Assembly (NCBI GenBank): GCA_028583685.1
Contig: JAMXIF010001253.1
Coordinates: 35,289,230 to 35,353,229 of the forward strand
Source of the DNA: Petaurus breviceps papuanus
Lineage: Eukaryota; Chordata; Mammalia; Diprotodontia; Petauridae
Length of the DNA: 64,000 bases
Reading direction: 5' to 3'
Positions 1 through 11,582 of the stretch are shown here, piece by piece. Position numbers and translations under genes: made by a program. The first letter of the stretch is position 1. Every line of letters begins with the position of its first letter. The notes below the pieces were generated by a model. That model saw only the letters and a list, made by a program, of their open reading frames with translations, was not told the DNA's origin and ran no database searches.

Positions 1-284
1 CCTACTATTTATGGCAAGGCTCAGGACTGATGAAAAGTAAATTTTCCAATATGGGAAGTGGGTGAAACAGTTCTTAGGTGCAGCTCTGGTGCAAACTCAC
101 TATCAAATGGGACAAAAGTAAGAAAATAAGCTATAAGGAGATATAAGGGATGAAAGAGGAAGACCCCCAAAATCTTAGGAGGAAAAAAATTCAGTTAAAA
201 TACTAGAGCACCATATCTAAACAATCAGAGAAATATTAACTGCTCAGGGGTAGATGAAGCCAGTGTACTAAATTAATACCTAAA
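1..284. other. unassigned AT-rich sequence
   Basis: No gene or confident repeat was recognised. It directly precedes an L1 ORF2 tail and may be a very decayed part of it, but I could not align it by eye. Confidence 0.3.
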
Positions 285-1765
285 TTAATTTTCTACAGTA
301 CCATACCAAATGATCAAAAATGCTTTATTAAACTAGAAAATTAAAAAAAAAATTCATCTGAAAGAACAAAATATCAAGAATATTAAGGGAATAATTTTTT
401 TTTAATATGAAGGAATGTGTCCTAGCAGTACCAGATCTCAAATAGTGTCCCAAAGCATTAATTATCAGAACAATCTGGTACTGACGAAGAGTGGTGGATT
501 GGTGGAATAGATTAGGTACACAACACGTAGTAGTAAATTACCATAGTAATCCAGTGTTTGATAAATGCAAAGATCAAAGTTTTGGGGACACAAATTCACT
601 ATTTAACAAAAATTTTTGGGAAAACTGGAAAGCAGTTTGGAAGAAACTGGGTACAGACCAACATCTTGTACTATAATACCAACATAAGGTCAAAATGCGT
701 ATGTGATTTAGACATAATGGGTGATATGTTAAAATTAGGGAAGCAGATAATTTTACCTGTCATATCTATTTATATCAGGCTACAGGAAGAATTTATGACC
801 AAAAAAGAAATACAGAGTATTATAGGATATAAAATATTTAATTATGATTACATTAAATTAAAAAGGTTTTACATAAATAAAACCAACGCTGAAAGTGTAA
901 AAAAAAAAATGGGAAGTCGGGGCGGCCAGGTGGCTCAGCGAGTAAGAGCACCAGCTCCAGTGTTGGGACGACCTGGAGATCGAATCCCGGGCTCAGACAC
1001 TCAGCACCACACCCAGAAATAATAACTGGCCGTGTAACCTTGAGCAAGTTACTTAACCCGGATTGCTTAAAAAAAATAAAATAAAATAAAATAAAATGGG
1101 AAGAAAAGGTTATATTACCTCTTTCTAATAAAGGCCTTGTGTCTCAAATATATAGGAAAATGAGTCATTTCCCATTGATAAATAGTCAATGGATGTGAAC
1201 AGGCAGTTCACATAAGAAGAAATTAAAGTTATCTTTAGTCATAAGAAAAAATGTTCTAATTCACTATTGATTAGAGAAATTAAAATTAAAACAACTCTGA
1301 TGTACCATCTTACACCCATCAGATTGACTGATATAAAAGAAAAGGAAAATGACAAATGTTAGGTAACCTGTATGAAAATTTGGACATTAATGTGCTGTTG
1401 GTAGAGTTGAAAACTAATCCATTCTGAAAAGCAACTTGGAAATATGCCCAAAGGTATATAAAACTATACATAGCCTTTGACCCAGCAAAGATACTGCTAC
1501 ATTTATGTCCCAAACAGAATTTAAAAGGGAAAATGGGACCTATTTATACAAAAATATTATATCAGCTCTTTTTGTGGTGACAAAAAATTGGCAATTGAGG
1601 GGGTGACCATTAATTGGGGAATGGTTGAACAAATTGTGATATATGAATGCAATGGAATACTATTGTATTATGAGAAATGATGAGCAGGCAGACTTCAGAA
1701 AATCCTTGGAAGACTTGTGTGAACTGATGCAAAGTGAAGTGAATACAAAGAGTTGCTATAAATAT
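285..1765 (+). mobile_element. L1 fragment, ORF2 C-terminal part to near 3' end
   Basis: This stretch matches the later L1 copy at about 6715-8330 in the same order: the ATATCAAG-GGAAT block, the 'ggtgg-aatagattaggtaca' block, the block ending GGGAAAACTGGAA, and the region around 'ttgacccagcaa' and 'attggggaatgg'. It is therefore the C-terminal part of L1 ORF2. No long frame survives, so it is dead. It is interrupted by a SINE at 917-1092, which is younger than the L1. Confidence 0.8.
917..1092 (+). mobile_element. tRNA-headed CORE-type SINE (WSINE1/WALLSI-like)
   Basis: The head GGGGCGGCCAGGTGGC is followed by a pol III A-box-like TGGCTCAGCGAG and a B-box-like GATCGAATCC. Next comes a CORE-like segment (GTGTAACCTTGAGCAAGTTACT) and an (A)n(TAAAA)n tail. 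The 11-base sequence AAAATGGGAAG flanks it at 906-916 and 1093-1103, a clean target duplication. Such SINEs are transcribed by RNA polymerase III and moved in trans by L1. The family name is from memory. Confidence 0.85.
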
Positions 1766-1774
1766 TTGTGTACA

Positions 1775-2320
1775 TGTGGATCCTTTTACTGTTTTTGTGA
1801 TCTCTTTGGGATACAGGCCTAGAAGTGTTATTGCTGGGTCAAAGGATATGCACAATTTTATATATATAGTGTATAGTTGCAAATTTCTCTCCAGAATGAC
1901 TGGATCAGTTCATGGCTGCACCAGTCTATGCATTAGTGCTACAATTTTCCTACATCTTCTCCAACATTCATCATTTTCCTGGTTTGTCATCTGAACCAAT
2001 CTGACAGGCGTGATGTGGTATCTCAGAATCATTTTGATTTGCATTTTTCTAATCAGTAGTAATTTAGAGTCTTTTTTTTTCATATGACCATAGATGTCAT
2101 TAATTTCTTCCTCTGAAAACTGCCTATTCATATCCTTTGATTAAATGGGGAATGACTTGCATTCTTATAAATTTGACTCAGTTCTCTACATATTTTAGAA
2201 ATGAGGTTTTTATTAGAGACAGTAAAAATCATTTTCTAGCTTTCTGCTTCTTTTCTAATCTTGGTTGCACTGGCTTTGTTCATGAAATTTTAATACATTT
2301 AAAGAAGTATAGATGAACCT
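1775..2320 (-). mobile_element. L1 fragment, inverted relative to its neighbour
   Basis: The reverse complement carries the same ORF2 C-terminal landmarks as the L1 at 7740-8110, such as 'cctttgacccagcaata' and the 'aaatgcaaatcaaaa' block. It is decayed. It covers much of the same ORF2 segment as 1100-1765 in the opposite direction, so the two pieces form an imperfect inverted repeat. Confidence 0.75.
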
Positions 2321-2768
2321 CATTTTGAACAAATATATATGTGAAAAGTTGCATGCAGAGGTAATATTTATTTGATCCTATAGCTATTTTATGGGAAAAA
2401 GTTGGTTCATTACGTAATATTTTTGATGGTATGCAAAATATTCTAATATTTACTAAAGTTGAGTGAATTTCTGGCCCATGTTTTTAAGTTTCTAGTAGAT
2501 ATTAATATACTGTGGGCAATCTTTAGAATATACCATGAAATGACTCATTTTACATTTCTTTCAGTCTAGTCATAAAAATCAGCTTCAAAAAAGAGATCTA
2601 TAAAATGTTCTAAAGCCAGTATACAAAAATAAGTAGATTTTCAAAGGTAAATGTAGTGTTTCCTCCTCAAAAATTTTTTTTTCAAGTGTAAATAGCTATG
2701 ATTTCTATTTGTTGATAGCACCATGTTGGTTACTTCAAGTCTTGGAACACTATAGTGTTTCTCAATGA
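2321..2768. other. no gene or repeat recognised
   Basis: AT-rich sequence with stops in all frames. Nothing could be assigned. Confidence 0.4.
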
Positions 2769-2783
2769 AATCCATGACTTTAT

Positions 2784-2905
2784 TTATTTATTTTGCTCAA
2801 GGTTATTTCTGGATGTGGAGCTAAGTATCAGAGCCTGGATTCGATCCCAGGTTATCCCAACTCTGGGGCTGGTGCTCTTACTCGCTGTGCTACCTAGCCG
2901 CCCCT
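2784..2905 (-). mobile_element. tRNA-headed SINE, reverse orientation, short copy
   Basis: The reverse complement starts GGGGCGGCTAGGTAGCACAG and shows the B-box-like TGGGATCGAATCC, then a CORE-like end. It is flanked by a perfect 15-base duplication, AATCCATGACTTTAT, at 2769-2783 and 2906-2920. It is the same family as the copies at 917 and 6994. Confidence 0.85.
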
Positions 2906-2920
2906 AATCCATGACTTTAT

Positions 2921-3489
2921 AAAAGAAATTGGTGTTGTAGAGTACCAATGAAGAGCAAAGGAGATGGTGGATAAATAATTCACAGAATAAGAGCTGCAAT
3001 TATCTGGAAATTTACTGAGTTATTCTATCAGTATATATTTGGGATATAATTAGACAGTGAGCTGGACCCAGAATGGAAAAGTAAGGATCTGCCAACATGT
3101 TGGGGAAATTAGGTAGCCTTGTTTGGGATCTTTAGATGTTTACTTCAATACCATACCAATTTTAACAAGATTATTCTAGTGATTCAATGTGTTTGCAAAT
3201 CTGGAATATTCATGGAACACTATCATGTCGAAAGAGTTATAATTCCAAATGACTCAAGCTGCAATAAAAATACTTGCTATAGAAAAGCAAAATGTAGCAT
3301 GTTAGCATATTGTTTTATTGTTATTATCTTTTTCCTTGGAAGAGTTCGTTCACAGAAATTTGACCAAAAAAACAAATCAGGGGCCAAAATCAGGGACTTT
3401 TCCCTGAGGTTGATACATTTAGTTCTTTATTTTGTTTTTATGTAGAATTCTGATACCAGTTCAAATCAAAACATTAGCCTCTTTGTACT
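2921..3489. other. no gene recognised
   Basis: Mostly unique-looking AT-rich sequence. A 108-codon frame at 3119-3445 has no recognisable domain and a biased composition, and I do not call it a gene. Confidence 0.4.
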
Positions 3490-3510
3490 ACTCTCTAAAA
3501 AGAAAACTGT

Positions 3511-4110
3511 ATGTTATGGAAAAGGAGCTCCAAATACTAACCAAGGAAAATGATTTGATAAAAGGTAGAAAGAATCAAATTGAAACAAATAACTCTATGA
3601 GGAACCAAGAATTAGTCAAACAAAACAACAAGAATGAAAAATTAGAAAAAGAGGTAAAATACCTCAATGGAAAAATAACTGACCTGGAAAGCAGATCCAG
3701 GAGAGATAATTGGAGAATAATAGGCCTATCAGAAAATCATGATGAAAAAAATGAGCCTGAACAACATTTTCCAAGAGATCATTAAGGAAAACTTCCCTGA
3801 GATACTAGAACCTGAGGGTAAAATAGAAATCAAGAAAATCCACCAGACACCTGCTGAAAGAGATCCCAAACTGAAAAGTCCTCAAAATGTTGGGGCCAAA
3901 TTGCAGAACTACCAGGTAAAAGAAAAAATACTTCAAGTGGCCAGAAAGAAACAATTCAAATATTGAGGGTCCATAGTGAGGATCGCACAGGATTTGGCAG
4001 CCTCTACACTGAAAGATTGGAGGCAGTGGAATACAATTTTCTAGAAGGCAAAATATTTGAGGTTACAACCAAGGATCACCTACCCAGAGAGACTGAGCAT
4101 GTTCTTCCAG
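3511..4110 (+). pseudogene. L1 ORF1 (RNA-binding chaperone) remnant
   Basis: The first frame (from an ATG at 3511 to 3785) gives a Lys/Glu-rich coiled coil (MEKELQILTKEN, then KNEKLEKEVKYLNGK). It is followed by the start of the RRM-like domain, RSRRDNWRIIGLSENHDE. The sequence then moves to another frame (to 3966) with the C-terminal-domain signatures ENFPEILEPEGKIEIKKIHQ and VKEKILQVARKKQFKY, and ends in a stop. Decayed ORF1 sequence continues to about 4110. In intact L1, ORF1p is a trimeric RNA chaperone that coats L1 RNA. Here the N-terminus is missing and the frame is broken, so no working protein is expected. Confidence 0.8.
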
Positions 4111-4235
4111 GCAAAGAGATGGTTATTCAATGATATAACAGAGTTCCAGACATTCCTGATGAAAAAGCCAGAGCTCAATGGAAAATTCAACCTCTAATTA
4201 TGACATGCAAGAGTGACATAGAAAGGTAAACAAGG

Positions 4236-4240
4236 TAAAC

Positions 4241-4272
<32 letters not shown>

Positions 4273-4273
4273 C
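4236..4273. repeat. (CA)n microsatellite in the L1 spacer
   Basis: Almost pure CA dinucleotides with one AA interruption, lying between ORF1 and ORF2 of the L1. Confidence 0.9.
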
Positions 4274-4555
4274 CTGCTATTTAGTAAGAGCAAGCTGTTT
4301 ATAGACAAATAGAAGATATGAGTATAAAATACACAAAATGATGATTTAAAAAATCTTATTAATGGCTACAAAGGGACTACAATGGAAAAAGAGGAATGAA
4401 TGAAGTGGAAAAGGGTAAATTATGCCACACAAACATCTATAAAAACAATATAGCAGAGGAAAATAAGGGAGGGAGATGAGAATCATATGGGCCTTTCCCT
4501 CATTGGTTCTGGTGCAAGGAGGGAATAACAACCAGTTAAGCATAGGACTCTATGG

Positions 4556-4880
4556 AGAATAAACACAAAAAGTATCATTTTAGAGGGAAAGAGGGGAGAG
4601 AGAGGAGCTTCCCATGAGATTTTTTCCTGTCACTCTTGGTGCAAAGAAGAAATAACATACTACATTAAGTATAAAAGTATCCTACAGGCAGCAGGAAGGG
4701 AAAGGGCTACAAAGGGGGGTTAGTAGGGAGGGAAGAAGGGGAAAGGGGAGGAAAAGGGAGGGGGGCTGATAAGGGAATACTGAGGGAGGTGGTCGTCAGA
4801 AGGAAAACTATTAAGGGGGGAATGGAGAAGGGGGAAAATATGAGCATTAATAGGGGAGGGAAAAGGATGGAGGGAAAGAA
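4556..4880 (+). other. purine-rich inter-ORF spacer of L1
   Basis: The + strand is strongly G/A-biased, especially 4685-4880, with runs such as GGGGAAAGGGGAGGAAAAGG. The same kind of tract lies between ORF1 and the 3' end of the HAL1 at 24871-26915 (pyrimidine-rich on the + strand there). It belongs to the element and is not a host regulatory tract. Confidence 0.7.
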
Positions 4881-4884
4881 ACAG

Positions 4885-7800
4885 ATAACAATCATAACTG
4901 TAAATGTGAAGGGAATGAACTCTCCCATAAAACGGAGCCAGATAGCAGAATGGATTAGAAATCATAATCCTACAATATGCTGTTTACAGGAAACACATCT
5001 GAAATAGAGGGATACACACAGGGTAAAGGTAAAAGGCTGGAGTAAAATATGGCATGCCTCATCTAAAGTAAAAAAAAGCAGGGGTAGCAATCCTTATCTC
5101 AGATAAAGCAAAAGCAAAATTTGATCTAATTATAAGAGATAGAAGGAAAACTATATCCTGCTAAAAGGCGCCATCGAGAATGAAGCAATATCATTACTTA
5201 ACATATATGCACCAAGTGGTATAGCATCCAAATTCCTAGAGGAGAAGATAAAAGAATTAGAAGTAGAAATAGATAACAAACCTATACTAGTGGGAGACCT
5301 TAATCTCCCCCTCTCTGAACTTGATAAATCCAACCTCAAAATAAACAAGAAAGAAATAAGGAGGTGAACAGAATTTTAGAGAGGATAGGTATGGTAGATC
5401 TCTGGAGAAAACTGAATGGGGATAAAAAGGAATGTACTTTCTTCTCAGTAGTTAATGGCACATACTCAAAAACTGACCATGTTCTAGGGCATAAAAACCT
5501 CACAATTCTATGCAGTAAGGCAGAAATATTAAATGCATCCTCCTCAGATCATGATGCAATAAAAATTATATGCAATAAAGGGCCATGGAAAGACAGACCA
5601 AAAGCTAATTGGAAATTAAACAATTCAATCATAAAGAATGAGTGGGTCAAACAAGAAATTATAGAAACAATCAGCAATTTCATTGAAGAGAATGATAATG
5701 ATGAGACAACATACCAAAATTTGTGGGATGCATTACAGGCAATTCTTAGGGGAAGTTTTATATCCCTGAGTGCATACATGATCAAATTAGAGAAAAGGAA
5801 GGTCAATGAATTGGGCACACAATTGAAAAACCTAGAAAAAGAACAAATTCAAAATCCCCAATTAAATACTAAATTAAAAATATTGAAAACCAAAAGAGAG
5901 ATTAATAAAATTGAAATTAAGAAAACTATCAAATTAATAAATAAATTTAAGAGCTGGTTTTATTAAAAAAACAATAACACTGATAGACCCTTAGTCAATA
6001 TGATGAAAAAAGAAAAACAAATTATGAGTATCAAAAATGAAAAGGGTGAATCTACCTGCAATGAAGAGGAAATCAAAACAATAATTAGGAATTATTTTTC
6101 CCAATTGTATGCACATAAATTTGACAATCTTAGGGAAATGGATGAATATTTACAAAAATAAAAATTGCCCAGATTAACTGAAGAGGAAGTAAATTACTAA
6201 CCCCATCTCAGAAAAAGAAATTGAACAAGCCATCAGTCAACTCCCTAGGAAAAAAATTTCCAGGGCCAGATGGATTTACTAGTTACTTCTATCAAACATT
6301 TAAAGAACAATTGATTCCCATACTCTACAAGCTATTCAGGAAAATTAGTGAAGAAGGAGTCTTACCTATTCCTTGTTTTCTGAGAATCCTAGAGAATCGA
6401 GTAAAATACTACTTGAAACAAAAAATAAAATTGGCAAAGTTACAGGATATAAAATAAACCCACATAAATCCTTGGCATTCCCATATATTTCCAATGAAAT
6501 TAAATAACAAGAGATAGAAAGAGAAACCACATTTAAAGTTACTGCAGACATTATAAAATATTTGGGAATCTACTGGCCAAAACAAACCCAGGACATATAT
6601 GACCACAACTACAAAACACATTTCACACAAATAAAGTCAGATCTAACTAATTGGAAAAATTTCAATTGCTCGTGGCTGGGTTGAGCTAATATAATAAAAA
6701 TGCCAATTTTACCTAAATTAAATTATATATTTAGTGCCATACCTATTCATTTACAAAAAAAATACTTTATAGAACTAGAAAAAAATAGAAACAAAATTCA
6801 TTTGGAAGAATAAACAGTCCAGAATATCAAGGGAATTAATGAAAAGAAATGCTAGGGAAAGTGAACTAGCTATACCAGATTTCAATCTGTATTATAAAGC
6901 AGCAGTCATCAAAACTACTTGGCACTGGCTAAGGAATAGAGGAGTAGATCAATGGAGTAGATTAGGCACATGAGATTCAGAAATCAATGACTAGGGGCGG
7001 CCAGGTAGCACAGCGAGTAAGAGCACCGGCTCCAGTGTTGAGAAGACCTGGAGATCGAATCCCGGGCTCAGACACTTAGCACCCACCCAGAAACACCTGG
7101 CGGTGTAACCTTGAGCAAGTTACTTAACCCCAATTGCTTAGGGGCAGCCAGGTGGCTCAGCGAGTAAGGGCACCAGCTCCAGTGTCAGGATGACCTGGAT
7201 CAAATCCAGGCTCAGATACTCAGCACCACACCCAGAAATAATAACTGGCTGTGTAACCTTGAGCAAGTTACTTAACCCCTATTGCTTTAAAAAAAAAAAA
7301 AGTCAATGACTATAGTAATCTATTGTTTGATAAACCCCAAGACACCAGGTTTTGGGATAAGAATTCACTATTTGACAAAAACTGCTGGGAAAACTGGAAT
7401 ATAATATAGCAGAAACTGGGCATTGACCATTTTCTAGCACCGTATACCAAAATCAAATCTAAATGGGTGCATGATGTAGGTATAAAAGTTGATACTGTAA
7501 GCAGTCTCAGAAAACAAGGAATAGTTTACCTGTCAGATTTGTGGAAAGGGAAAGACTTTATAACTCAACAAAAATTAGAGAACATTATAAAATGCAAAAT
7601 GGATAATTTTGACTACATGAAATTGAAAAGCTTCCATACAAATAAAGCCAATGTAAACAAGATTAATGGAGAGGTGGGAAATTAGGAAAGAATTTTTACA
7701 ACCTATGTCTCTGACAAACGACTCATTTGTAAAATATACTGAGAACTGAGTCAAATCTATAAGAATACAAGTCATTCCCCAATTGATAAATGGTCAGAAA

Positions 7801-8376
7801 AAGAAATTAAAGATATCTATAAGCACATGAAGAAATGCTCTAAATCACTATTCATTAGAGAAATGCAAATCAAAACAACTCTGAGGTAACACATCTCACC
7901 AGTCAGATTGGCTAAGATGACAAAACAGAAAAATGACAAATTCTGGAGAGTATGTGGTCAAATTGGAACACTAATGCATTGCTGGTGGAATTGTGAACTG
8001 ATCCAGTCTTTCTGGAGAGCAATCTGGAATTATGCTCTAAAGGCTATATATAACTTCATATCCTTTGACCCAGCAATACAACTCCTAGGGTTATATCACC
8101 AAAAGATCATAGAAGTGGGAGGAAGACCCATATGTACAAAAATGTTTATAGCAGCTCTTTTTGTGGTGGCGAAGAATTGGAAATTAAGGGGGTTCCCATC
8201 AATTGGGGAATGGCTGAACAAGTTGTGGTATATGCATGTTATGGAATACTATTGTGCTATAAGAAATGAGGAGCAGATGGACTTCATATTTACCTGGAGA
8301 GGCTTATATGAACTAATGCTGAGTGAGAAGAGTAGAACCACGAGAAATTTGTACACAATTACAGACACAACATAGA
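4885..8376 (+). pseudogene. L1 ORF2 (endonuclease / RT) remnant, RT core deleted
   Basis: The endonuclease domain opens with ITIITVNVKGMNSPIKR at about 4885 and has QETHLK near 4990. VGDLNLPL follows near 5293 and SSSDHDAIKI near 5540, all typical of L1 apurinic-type endonucleases. The start of the RT is present at about 6235-6345 ([18 protein letters not shown]). It then jumps at about 6365 to sequence that normally follows the RT core ([14 protein letters not shown]), so the central RT including the catalytic Asp-Asp box is missing. The C-terminal region runs to about 8376 (SFDPAIQLLGLY near 8065; GEWLNKLWYMHVMEYYCAI near 8206). Several stops break the frame. It is interrupted by a SINE dimer at 6994-7302. 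Confidence 0.85.
6994..7302 (+). mobile_element. head-to-tail SINE dimer
   Basis: Two copies of the same tRNA-headed SINE are fused. Unit 1 runs 6994-7140 and ends AACCCCAATTGCTTA with no poly(A). Unit 2 starts at once with GGGGCAGCCAGGTGGCTCAG at 7141 and ends in an A-run at about 7289-7301. Only one pair of target duplications is present (TCAATGACTA at 6984-6993 and 7303-7312), flanking the whole dimer. This implies one insertion event into the L1. Each unit has its own A- and B-box-like motifs. Confidence 0.85.
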
Positions 8377-8724
8377 TTGGACTCTTCTCAGCAATGCAGT
8401 GATATAAGTCAATCCAAAAGGAATCATGATGGAGAGAAATGTGTACATGAAGAGAAAGAACTAGAAAGAATTGAGTTTATATACATATTTTAGCAAACTA
8501 CCTGATCTTTTTCCTTTTCTTGTTTGGATTTATGTCCTCTTTACCATTTTTTATTCCATATGATACTATCGATCTTTATAACCTGACTAATATATAATGT
8601 GAAAGTATTTACAGATCCTATACATGACTGTATGCCACCATGGGAGGGGGGCAAAATGTGAAACTCAAGGAATTGTGGAATTGAATCTTTTAAAGTAAAA
8701 GTAAACAAACAAATACATTTTTAA

Positions 8725-9352
8725 AAAAGAAAAGAAAGAAGCTAGAAATCATCCTCCAAGAAATTCTCAAGGAAAACTGCCCTGATGTTTTAGAACCAGA
8801 GGGCAAGATAGAGGTTGAAAGAATCCACCAATCACCAATCTTTTTCCTGAAAAAGATCCCAAAAAGAAAACTCCTAGGAATATTATAGCCAGGTTCTGAA
8901 ATTCCCATATCAAGGAGAGAATATTATAAGCAGCAGGAAAAAAACAATTTGAATATTGTGGAAACATAATCAGGATAACTCAGGATCTGGCAGCTTCTAC
9001 ACTGAGGGACTGAAGGGCTTGGAATATGATATTCCAGAGGTCAAAGGAGCTGGGATTAAAACCAAGAATCACCTACCCAGCAAAACTGAGTATCATGTTT
9101 CAGTGAAAAAATATGTTCATTCAGTGGAATAGAGGACTTTCAAGCATTCTTGATGAAAAAAAAAAACAGAGTTGAATAGAAAATTTGACATTCAGATACA
9201 AGAAGCAAGAGAAGCATGACAAGGTAAACAGGGAAAATAAATCATAAGGAACTTAGCAAACTTGAACTATTAACATTCCTACATGGAAAAATGATAATTG
9301 TAACTGATGAAACTTTTCTCAGTATGGAAACAGTTGAAGGGAATAAATAAAA
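8725..9352 (+). mobile_element. HAL1 fragment (ORF1 C-terminal part and following sequence)
   Basis: It corresponds closely to the reverse complement of 25560-26150 in the full-length HAL1: the ORF1 C-terminal domain, then the block ending CAGTTGAAGGGAATA. The frame is broken. It stops just after that block, which is where the other copy has an internal (TA)n tract, and is followed by a short A-rich end. The ORF1 N-terminal half is absent. Confidence 0.75.
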
Positions 9353-9361
9353 AAAATAACA

Positions 9362-9590
9362 TCCATTTGTAGTATTTTAAGATTTACAGAGTACTTCGTA
9401 TACATTATTTTATTCTCATACAGCCCTGGAAGGTCAGTATTATTATTTTCTTCATTTTATAGAGTTTACGAAGAAACTGAGGCAAATAAAATTTAAGTGA
9501 TTTGTTCCGTTTCACATAACTAATCCTAACTTTGAATTTGAATTTAGATCTTCCTGACTCTGAGGCTAGCAGCTTGCTAGATGACTAGTC
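9362..9590 (-). mobile_element. MIR/Ther-class SINE, reverse orientation
   Basis: It contains the reverse of the CORE and tRNA head: 'cattttatagagtttacgaagaaactgaggc', then AAGTGATTTGTTCC and a head with 'cttcctgactctgaggct'. It is old and diverged. Confidence 0.7.
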
Positions 9591-9819
9591 AATCTGATTT
9601 TCAAGTCATTAAATCAATTCTTTCATGCCATTTATCTCATGCAAGCAAACACTGGAATACACTAAAGCTCATTTGCCCCTACCATTCCTTTATTTGCTCA
9701 TTTATTCATTTTGAAGTAGGTACAACAGGAGATAAAGATAAAAGCAGTTTGTATATGACAAGCAAGTAAGAAACATTCTTTTGTAGCTGAAAAAAATTCA
9801 TAGTAATTGGAACAAGTAG

Positions 9820-10260
9820 AGGATCAACAAGTATTTTATTAATTGCTTACTATATGTCAGGTGCTGTATTGACCCCTGGAGATACAGAGAAAGGTCAAAT
9901 ATGGACCTGAAGGAGCTCAGTCATACACTATTGGGAAAGGCAACTTGCAAATACCTAGGTACATATAAAGTATATATAGAACAGATGGAAGGTAATTAGA
10001 GAAGGGAAGGCCCTAGTGACCAGGAGTAGAAAATTGGGAAGAGACCAGCAAAGTCTTCCTGTAGAATATAAAACTATGGGAATTTAGTTTGATCTAGATG
10101 GAAGCCAGGAAACTAAGTGGTAGAAGTGAGAAGGCAGAAGAGTCCAGACATGGAAAAATGCAAGTAGTAGAGAAAGGAGATGGAATGCTGCATTCAATGA
10201 ATATAGAATCTTGAACCATAGATTATAGGGAGAGATGATTATTTCTTTATAATTAGCAGA
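9820..10260 (-). mobile_element. L2 LINE, 3' end, reverse orientation
   Basis: It begins with the reverse complement of the L2 3' end (GCTTACTATATGTCAGGTGC, then GGAGATACAGAGAAAGG) and continues with 'ctgaaggagctcagtc' and related L2 sequence. Truncated and decayed. Confidence 0.7.
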
Positions 10261-10629
10261 GACCTAACCCATTTGTAAGTATTTTCTCATATGTGAAATG
10301 GAGGAGGAGGTTTGAACTGAATAAGTGCAACTGTGATTCCTTCCATCTCTAATATTTTATGTTGTACAATGTTGTGCTTTTCAAGCAAAGAAAATAAGAG
10401 GAAATTTGAAATCTTCCAGATTATAGCTATAAAGATGTCAAAAAGGTTAAAAAATGGGGGTGGACACAATGCTTTTGTGAATGAATTTTCATTCTAACCT
10501 GTCAAAAAAGCTTATATTTTATCTGGTGAAACAACATGCAAGTAATTAAGTATACATAAATTACATATAGAATAGTGCAATGGTAATGGAATTTAAAGAT
10601 CCCCTTGTATTGGATTGGTTTTTGGGTTG

Positions 10630-11582
10630 TGTTAAAACCCAGAGCTTGTGAATCCCACTTGTGGGATGGACTTGTTGACATAAAGAGAAGGGGCTGAACT
10701 GGGAGGAGCTGGTGCCATGGATTTAGAGAGAGGTCCAAGCAGAGGGAAGCCAGAAGAACTTCTGGGAGCCAGAATCTGGAGGCTGCTAATAATACTGGAG
10801 AGAGAGAAATGAGAACTGAGGACTGAACTGGGAAGAAGCATGACTGTGGTGCCAGTATTTGTTCTGTCTGTTTTGATGTTACTTTGACAGATTTGTCTGC
10901 TGGTAAAGGACAGTTCTGTTATTGTAGAGGTCCTGGAACCTTGCTATTGGTTCAGAAGCTATGAAGGAGAATTTTATTGTTGTATGTTTATAGAAATCAT
11001 GAAGGAGAGTCTTGCTGATGTTTTCAGGGATCCTGAGACTGTTCTGAAGACAGAGTATGAATTGATGAGGACACTGGCAATGTATATTGTGGATTTGTTA
11101 GGCTTTGTCTTCCCAGGAACAGAGATTGCTGAGAACTTGCCTTGGGTCAAGATGAAGAAAAGACCTCTCCTGGGGTACTGAATGCTGTGATGATATCCTA
11201 ACCTTGTTGTGGTTTAGGGGTAGATCGCCTTTGTGCTCTCTACTGCACTTTAGAAAGATCCCTTGGTGGTGATGGATGGTATTGTAATTCAGTTGTGATC
11301 CAGGGGTGGAAAACTTTTGACATTTATACTTTGTGACTGACCAAATGAATGTACTTTGTTTATGATTGGAAACTAATCTCCAGTTGAATAGAGAGAAGAC
11401 TTTGTGATTGAAATGAATGTACTGTCCAGGGGTGGAGTAATTGAAAACTTACTAAATGACTGAGTTACCCTGTATTTAGTTCTTGATTTTCTGTGAATGT
11501 TTTGCCTTAGTCTGTTACAGAATAAATAGAGTTTGCCACGCTCCTAATAAGAATCTGGAAGTTGCTTGTGCTTGGGTTTACA
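10630..11582 (+). mobile_element. probable solo LTR of an old endogenous retrovirus or relative
   Basis: The segment starts TGTTAAAACCC and ends GGGTTTACA, giving TG...CA ends with a short inverted match. An AATAAA lies at 11521, about 60 bases before the 3' end. Base composition differs from the AT-rich surroundings. No partner LTR or internal viral sequence is adjacent, and no target duplication was found. It is a fossil of unknown family; a different type of repeat remains possible. Confidence 0.45.

Larger units (their letters stand above)
3490..8700 (+). mobile_element. L1 LINE, nearly full length but decayed
   Basis: Order is as in marsupial L1: ORF1 remains (about 3511-4110), a long purine-rich inter-ORF spacer (about 4110-4880), ORF2 remains (about 4885-8376), then a 3' UTR with a G-rich stretch (GGGAGGGGGG near 8642) and an A-rich end near 8700. 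Many stops and frame changes break both ORFs. The RT catalytic core is deleted and a SINE dimer sits inside ORF2. No flanking duplication was found, because the 5' end is uncertain and a HAL1 piece abuts the 3' end. It cannot be autonomous. Confidence 0.85.

Noticed and set aside
3119-3445. 108-codon frame upstream of the L1
   Set aside because: No recognisable motif, hydrophobic and AT-driven composition, not part of L1 ORF1.
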